Shown: in pieces, positions 30,300 through 34,685 of the stretch
Position numbering within the stretch: position 1 is the first letter of the stretch
How the letters are laid out: each line of letters begins with the position of its first letter
Origin: Schoenoplectus triqueter
Taxonomy: Eukaryota > Streptophyta > Magnoliopsida > Poales > Cyperaceae
Length of the DNA stretch: 34,685 nucleotides
Reading direction: 5' to 3'
Assembly: GCA_964058805.1 (NCBI GenBank)
Contig: CAXKVV010000737.1
Coordinates: 1-34,685, forward strand
Notes under the pieces: generated by a model
Told to the model about the DNA's origin: nothing
Database searches by the model: none
What the model saw: only the letters and a program-made list of their open reading frames with translations
Made by a program: the position numbers and the translations under genes

Positions 30300-30542
30300 A
30301 CTTTTTAATTTGATGTTTGGGTTTTGCTATTCGATATCAAATCTCATTTAGCTTTATTTATATTCCAAATTTTGATTGATTTATTATTCACTTCAAATTT
30401 AACTTTATCTGTATTTGATTTCTAATTGGATTCTTTTAATTTATTTGGAATTTGAGTATGCATCTACTTGTTTACGTAAGTCATCAGTAAAAGATAAATT
30501 CATTATCTTTTATTATAAGCTTCATTTATCGATTTATTTAAT

Positions 30543-30573
<31 letters not shown>

Positions 30574-31829
30574 CCTTAATTGTTAGTTCAAGTTATTTAT
30601 TAATTTATGCTAAATTATTTTAATTATCCTCTTAATTATTATTATTGTTTAATTAAATTTCACGATTTAACAGTAATTGACCCGCTTTTACAAGGAACAT
30701 CATTGAAGCAACAATACCTTTATTTCTTAAAAAATAAGATAGTTAGGTTTGAGGTGCTTTGGATAAATATGCGGATCAAGCTACTTCAATTGAATGTTTA
30801 TAGAGAATTCTTTTTCGAACTTCAAATATAGAACTTTTAAGAATTTAACAAAAAAAAATACCGTTCTTGTCACTTGAAGTTTTAGTTACATACATATGCA
30901 AGTGTTATCCGCCATGGTTGTATTTCGATTTTTATGTATTTGAATTTATTATTTAAGCATATCAGTCATAAAGCATTTGTAAAGCATAAATGCATGCAAT
31001 GGCGAAGCCAAATTGAGTGCTTATTATATAACTTGCTCGAAGAAAAATTGTATTTATCTTCTTTTTTTTACTATGACATTTGTTAAGAGATATAATTTTG
31101 TTTATAATCCTACACAAGTGTATTGTCGATTCTACACGCTTAAATGTGTCAAAGCTGCAAAGTATAAATCAAAGAGTTTTCAGATTTTTGTCTCTCGACT
31201 TTTTTAGAGAAAATTTTATATCCAGAAAGGATTAATTTTTCAACTTTTTAGCTGTGCCTCTCATTTGTACTTTTCATCATTAATTTTGTTTCTCTCTCTT
31301 CATTTAAAGAAATGATATAATGTCTCTAAGGTATAATTTAAAAGTATAATTTAAATACTAAAGTAATATATTTTTTATATTTTTTTAAAAAAATTATTAT
31401 GTAGCTAACTATAATATTTATAATTAAATATATTTTTAGTATTTAAAAAATATATTTATATTCAAATATTGTATAACAAAAGTTATTTCACAAAAAATAA
31501 AAAACTTTCAGTTAAATATCTTATTATTTATATATACTTTATTTTTCAGGCCAAAGTCCGATATACAACTCTATTAACTTAATTTCTAAAAGTAAAATTA
31601 GCCCTTAAACTTGAACCAATGACATATTTGAACCTAAACTTATTTTTTACACTTAAATCCTAAAATTTTTATTTACATTGAATTAGGATTTAGGGTCTTT
31701 TAGAAACGTTACGGATCAAAACAAAAATATCATTTATTTTTCTTACAATTTTTTCAGACAAAAAGAAAGTACTATCATTTTATTTTTACAAATGCAGGAA
31801 GAGTACGTAGACAGAACAAATATTATTTT
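29841..31829. other. AT-rich spacer with two (AT)n tracts, no gene seen
   Basis: (AT)n tracts lie at about 30271-30298 and 30546-30572. Small frames (30607-30831, 31013-31207) show no similarity I know. The segment at about 31550-31740 (CTTAAACTTGAACCAATGAC, ATTTGAACCTAAACTTA) resembles dispersed plant repeats of unknown class. Confidence 0.55.
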
Positions 31830-32214
31830 TGATAGGGCTCAATGCAACTGGATCTCATCTTGATCCAAGTTCGTCTGAAGGTCGGCCTAATATACTCTAA
31901 AAGAATAGTAAATATAGAAGTTAACCGTCTGGTTGGACTTCAATCTCAACATGTCTGCTTCATGTCTCAAAAAAGGCTAATAAATAGAAACTCCAGACCT
32001 ACTAAGAGGCCTCTTCACAACTTAGCTCATATACACTCACTTTAGATAATTTATGTGGGCATTCAGTGTACTATATCTATATCAAAAATTATTATTATTT
32101 GATATTTTCATTGATAGCCGTTTTCACTTTAGATAATTTATGTGGGCATTCAGTGTACTATATCTATATTTTCAGTGTACTATATCTATAGCCGTTTTCA
32201 TTTCGGTGCTTACA
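31830..32214 (+). repeat. 5' LTR of the Tat-like element (~385 bp)
   Basis: It starts TGATAGGGCTCAATG at 31830 and ends TTTCGGTGCTTACA at 32214, directly before the primer-site remnant. The first ~185 bp align with the sequence from 34498 (AAGGTCGGCCTA.../AGGGTCGGCCTAC, ATACTCTAAAA, CATGTCTSCT, ATCTCAAAAAA), with clear divergence. A TATA-like TAATAAATAG lies at about 31978-31987. The right half carries duplications absent from a simple LTR. Confidence 0.82.
32038..32200 (+). repeat. 87-bp-offset duplication inside the LTR, with a third partial copy
   Basis: A 45-bp segment starting CACTTTAGATAATTTATGTG occurs at 32038-32082 and 32125-32169. A shorter piece, TTCAGTGTACTATATCTATA, then follows at 32171-32190, and ATAGCCGTTTTCA also occurs twice (about 32114-32126 and 32188-32200). 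The copies are identical, so they are younger than the element's general decay. Confidence 0.85.
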
Positions 32215-32233
32215 TACTAATAAGTCTGGAATG
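32215..32233 (+). other. Degenerate primer binding site
   Basis: TACTAATAAGTCTGGAATGA follows the LTR end. It aligns weakly with the TTGGCGCCGTCTGTGGGAA-type site of Tat elements (the TCTG.GGAATGAC part). Much decayed; identified mainly by position. Confidence 0.45.
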
Positions 32234-33845
32234 ACTATTGGCAACACTACTCAGGAGGCTACTCTAACTCCTGATAACAACATCTCCCCAACTTCACCCA
32301 GATATACCCCTCTGCATCGACCACACATCAATCGGTTCCCTAATCCCGTGGGGCTCAGTCTAAACTCTAATCTCAGAAAGCCTCATCCCGAGAACCTCCC
32401 TAACCTGCATCCTTAAAATCAAGTCATAAACACATTACCAACTTCTCTTGTCCCACCATTTCCCCATGAACCACCTTACAACCTATCTCTCTACCCGCCT
32501 TACTATTGCAGCTGTCTTTTCCCCTATACCCACCCGATATTATATCAACAACCCTCATTCATGTCCCCAATACCAATATGCCACCTCGTTAACATTTTCC
32601 TCCTCGGCCACACAGCCTTCAACAAAACCTCGCCCCAACAATGTTCGAGAGGTGAACCTTGAAGATAGCATGTGTCAAAATCTATTCTCATCTAATTGTC
32701 ATACCAGTATTACATTGGGTAATCTCGCTACTACTCATCCGGGTAACAACCCTTCGCATCTTTTTTTCCACGGAGGGGTCGCTAGCTCCTCACCTATATT
32801 CATTCATCTACTCTCCTAATTCAGAATTTCCAAATATGAGAACTTTTAGAGCTCTGCAATCCAAATTCACAGACCCAACCACTTTTATTGCCAACTTCCG
32901 GAAGTAGTTGAGGTTATTTAAATATCCCGACGTCATGTTATGCCGACTCTTTCCTACTTGTCTTGAAGGGGCATCCTAAGATTAGTATGTTTCTCTTCCA
33001 AAGGGTTGGATTTATGGCTTTTCGACCCTTTTCCAGAAGTTCTTATTTTGCTTTGAGACTATTAAGAAATCAGAGATCACTTGCGAGAGCCTCCTCTCCA
33101 TTAAGCAAGCTCCCTGGGAGTCAACCCGAATGTACATCAACAGATTTATGAAATCTACATGCAGGGTATTCAATTTTGATGACAGATAGTAATTTTTGAC
33201 TCTCAAAAAGGGATTGTTCAAAGGCCAATTACATTTTGAAGCGTTTAAACACACCTTTTTACCTTAAGGGAGTTTTTAAGTTTTAAGAATATCTATATTC
33301 AAGGTGAAGATGTCTATAATTTAGAGAAGGACGAAAAATAAGACAACCGAATGTCTCCTCGTCATAATTATAACAGTCGAAACCGTCAAAGTATGAGAGG
33401 TCGAAAAATTCAGCCCGAAAACTTTCCTCCCTCAAGCTCTCGCTACCAGACTGGTACTGATGACACCCGGCAACTGATATATAATACATATCATTCTCTG
33501 AGTAAGCCGAGGGAGAAATTTTTTCGTGAAATGTGATTAGACCCAAATATGATGTTTCCAAATAGATTGGAGGTTTTTGAGATAAAAGATCCAGTAAGGT
33601 TATGTGAGTTTCATAATAGTAAGGGTCATGACACCCGGGATTTTATAGCGCTGAAGAACAACTTGGAAAATTTAGCTTGAGATAAAATATGTGGGGTTTT
33701 ATCCAAAATTTTATCACAAAACTATGTATCGAAAAGTGATAGTAGACACGTCAAGTCATATGAAAATAGGAGACAACAGAATCCGCGTCCAGCTAGTAAA
33801 CCCCCTCCGAAAAGAACTCCAGAGAGGGCATCGACATTTTCAGTA
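32231..33845 (+). pseudogene. Tat-type gag, broken by stops and frameshifts
   Basis: It opens with ATG at 32231 (MTIGNTTQEATLTPDNNISP, 61 codons to the first stop). Later pieces in shifting frames give FTDPTTFIANFRK (about 32865), MLCRLFPTCLEGAS (about 32935), SLPKGWIYGFSTL...SLLSIKQAPWESTRMYINRF (about 32990-33150, the Retrotrans_gag core, cf. SLPPGSI...LLSIKQRPGESLREYVKRF), MSPRHNYNSRNR (33351) and CEFHNSKGHDTRDFIALKNN (about 33605-33665, the CxFHxxxGHDT block). The downstream basic stretch PRPASKPPPKRTPER ends near 33835. Not translatable as one protein. Confidence 0.85.
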
Positions 33846-33849
33846 ATGA

Positions 33850-34420
33850 CAGCCATGAATATGAAGTTGAGTTCGACAAAGAGCTTCTTCGGCTTGTTCG
33901 GGATTTATAGTGTCTAAGAAAGGCATCGAGATACATTCATCTAAATCTCAAGCAATCACAGATATGCATCCACCTCGAACTGCTAAGGAGGTTCAAACAC
34001 TTATGGGAAGAATCGATGCCTTGATGAGTGTGTCGCCCCTTCTTCAGGATATTGAAAAAGACAAGAAAGTTTGAGTGGGACGAAGATTATGCATCGCATT
34101 CTCAAAACTTAAGGAATACTTATTGAATCTGCCCACATGAGTAGGTTGGTGCTCGGAGAAGTTTTGTTTTATACTTGGTTTCCATAGAGGGTGCGGTGAG
34201 CGCCGCCCTCATCAGAGAAGATGATGATATCCAAGATAAATTTATTATGTATCTTGAATTAGCATTTGCGTTGATAATTGCTTCTCGAAAATTGCATCCA
34301 TACTTTTAGGCCCACTCAATTCGGATACTTACTAAGGAGCCGTTGAAGAAAGCATTATGATGCTTTAGTGATTTGGGGCCATTGTTGAAACTCGGGCACT
34401 TTCATCATTCCCCCTAATAA
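33850..34420 (+). pseudogene. Tail of gypsy reverse transcriptase joined to RNase H
   Basis: The reading starts MNMKLSSTKSFFGLFG (the M.LNP.KC.FGV region after the RT active site), then GFIVSKKGIEIHSSKSQAIT and DMHPPRTAKEVQTLMGRIDA. After a frame change come AFSKLKEYLLNLP and VSAALIREDDDIQ, then LALIIASRKLHPYF-like and RILTKEPLKKAL, corresponding to the RNase H region of Tat/gypsy Pol. The RT active-site YxDD, protease and all of the integrase are missing. At least two frame changes and several stops are present. Confidence 0.85.
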
Positions 34421-34483
34421 CTCTCGAGGGCTGAAACAAATCGGCTTGGAATATATCTTATGCTCAACTAACCGAAGAGCATA

Positions 34484-34497
34484 AGCTCGAGGGCTAA
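34484..34497 (+). other. Polypurine-tract-like sequence before the 3' LTR
   Basis: AGCTCGAGGGCTAA directly precedes the LTR start. Its core CTCGAGGGCT also occurs at about 34424. In Tat elements a purine-rich site here primes plus-strand synthesis; the match is by position and partial purine content. Confidence 0.4.
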
Positions 34498-34685
34498 TAA
34501 TAGGGCACAATGTAATTGGGCCTCGTCCCGGCGTAAGCTCGCCTGAGGGTCGGCCTACGATACTCTAAAAAGAATAACAAATATGAAAGCTAACTGACTG
34601 GTCTAACCTCAATCCAGACATGTCTCCTAATTCATATCTCAAAAAAAAACTTATAAATAGAAATCTCAAACCTACAGAGAGACTT
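34498..34685 (+). repeat. 3' LTR of the Tat-like element, truncated by the window
   Basis: It starts TAATAGGGCACAATG (mutated from TG at the first two bases) and aligns with the left LTR for its full available length. It ends in the window after a TATA-like CTTATAAATAGAAATC at about 34650-34665. About half of the LTR is visible. It preserves a better TATA box than the left copy. Confidence 0.8.

Larger units (their letters stand above)
31830..34685 (+). mobile_element. Internally deleted Tat-lineage Ty3/gypsy element, runs off the window
   Basis: Two related LTR sequences (31830-32214 and 34498 onward) flank about 2.3 kb of internal DNA. The internal part gives a degenerate primer site, gag in pieces, then directly the last part of RT and RNase H, with protease, most of RT and integrase absent. 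The gag zinc-finger-like text CEFHNSKGHDTRDFIALKNN and the RT tail ...PPRTAKEVQTLMGRIDAL match Tat/Retand-type elements. Stops and frameshifts are frequent. The right LTR is cut by the window end, so no target duplication can be checked. Confidence 0.88.

Noticed and set aside
30607..31207. Two small plus-strand frames (74 and 64 codons)
   Set aside because: Hydrophobic/Tyr-rich translation of AT-rich DNA with no recognisable similarity.
32448..32907. A 123-codon plus frame that could be taken for a separate gene
   Set aside because: It lies between gag N-terminal and core segments of the Tat-like element and the adjoining frames match gag; it is part of the broken gag.
33012..33561. Minus-strand frames of 80 and 92 codons
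   Set aside because: They are antisense to recognisable gag segments on the plus strand.
1..34685. CRISPR array, operon, riboswitch or phage-like structure
   Set aside because: The repeats are degenerate, AT-rich or transposon-derived, spacers are not uniform, and there are no prokaryotic gene arrangements.

Overview
The window is plant nuclear DNA. The clues are plant Ty1/copia and Ty3/gypsy (Tat-type) retrotransposon remains, non-autonomous hAT and Mutator-like elements, a truncated LINE 3' end, and very AT-rich spacer. Some of the repeat text (GTGGGNCCCACCTGTCAG-like words, the LTR-like stretch at 23-25 kb) reminds me of monocot repeats, but the species cannot be fixed from sequence alone. 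I found no intact cellular gene, no tRNA, rRNA or known small RNA, and no CRISPR-like structure. Every protein similarity I can support belongs to a decayed transposable element.

Layout. Bases 1-3449 are non-coding, repeat-rich DNA that looks like part of a long LTR read on the minus strand. It has a TATA box, a GA-rich leader and a possible splice donor near its left end, and tandem repeats of about 42, 86 and 127 bp further in. Its right edge abuts, at about 3450, a minus-strand Ty1/copia relic (3450-7015). This relic keeps a degenerate LTR and primer binding site, gag with a zinc knuckle, protease, integrase and part of reverse transcriptase (YVDD), all broken by stops and frameshifts. From 7 to 22.9 kb lies AT-rich spacer with short elements: a 5'-truncated LINE tail (8035-8121), hAT-like elements (about 11515-11756, 12585-13342, 15347-16181 and 21987-22364), a Mutator-like MITE (16670-16870), two adjacent foldback MITEs (18605-19430), and a partly duplicated AT-rich repeat (20380-21370).

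From 22976 to about 29900 the text reads as a long LTR or retroelement non-coding region on the minus strand, ending in TGACA at 22976. It appears to be interrupted by a plus-strand copia-like LTR (about 26450-28532) with its own repeated U3 and TATA box. After more AT-rich spacer, 31830 to the window end holds an internally deleted Tat-lineage Ty3/gypsy element on the plus strand: LTR, degenerate primer site, broken gag, a fused tail of reverse transcriptase and RNase H, and the start of the second LTR.

No set of genes works together here. The interest lies in the nesting of elements, several clean target-site duplications, repeat arrays inside promoter-like LTR regions, and some strong inverted repeats. 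I did not find evidence of a new biological system.
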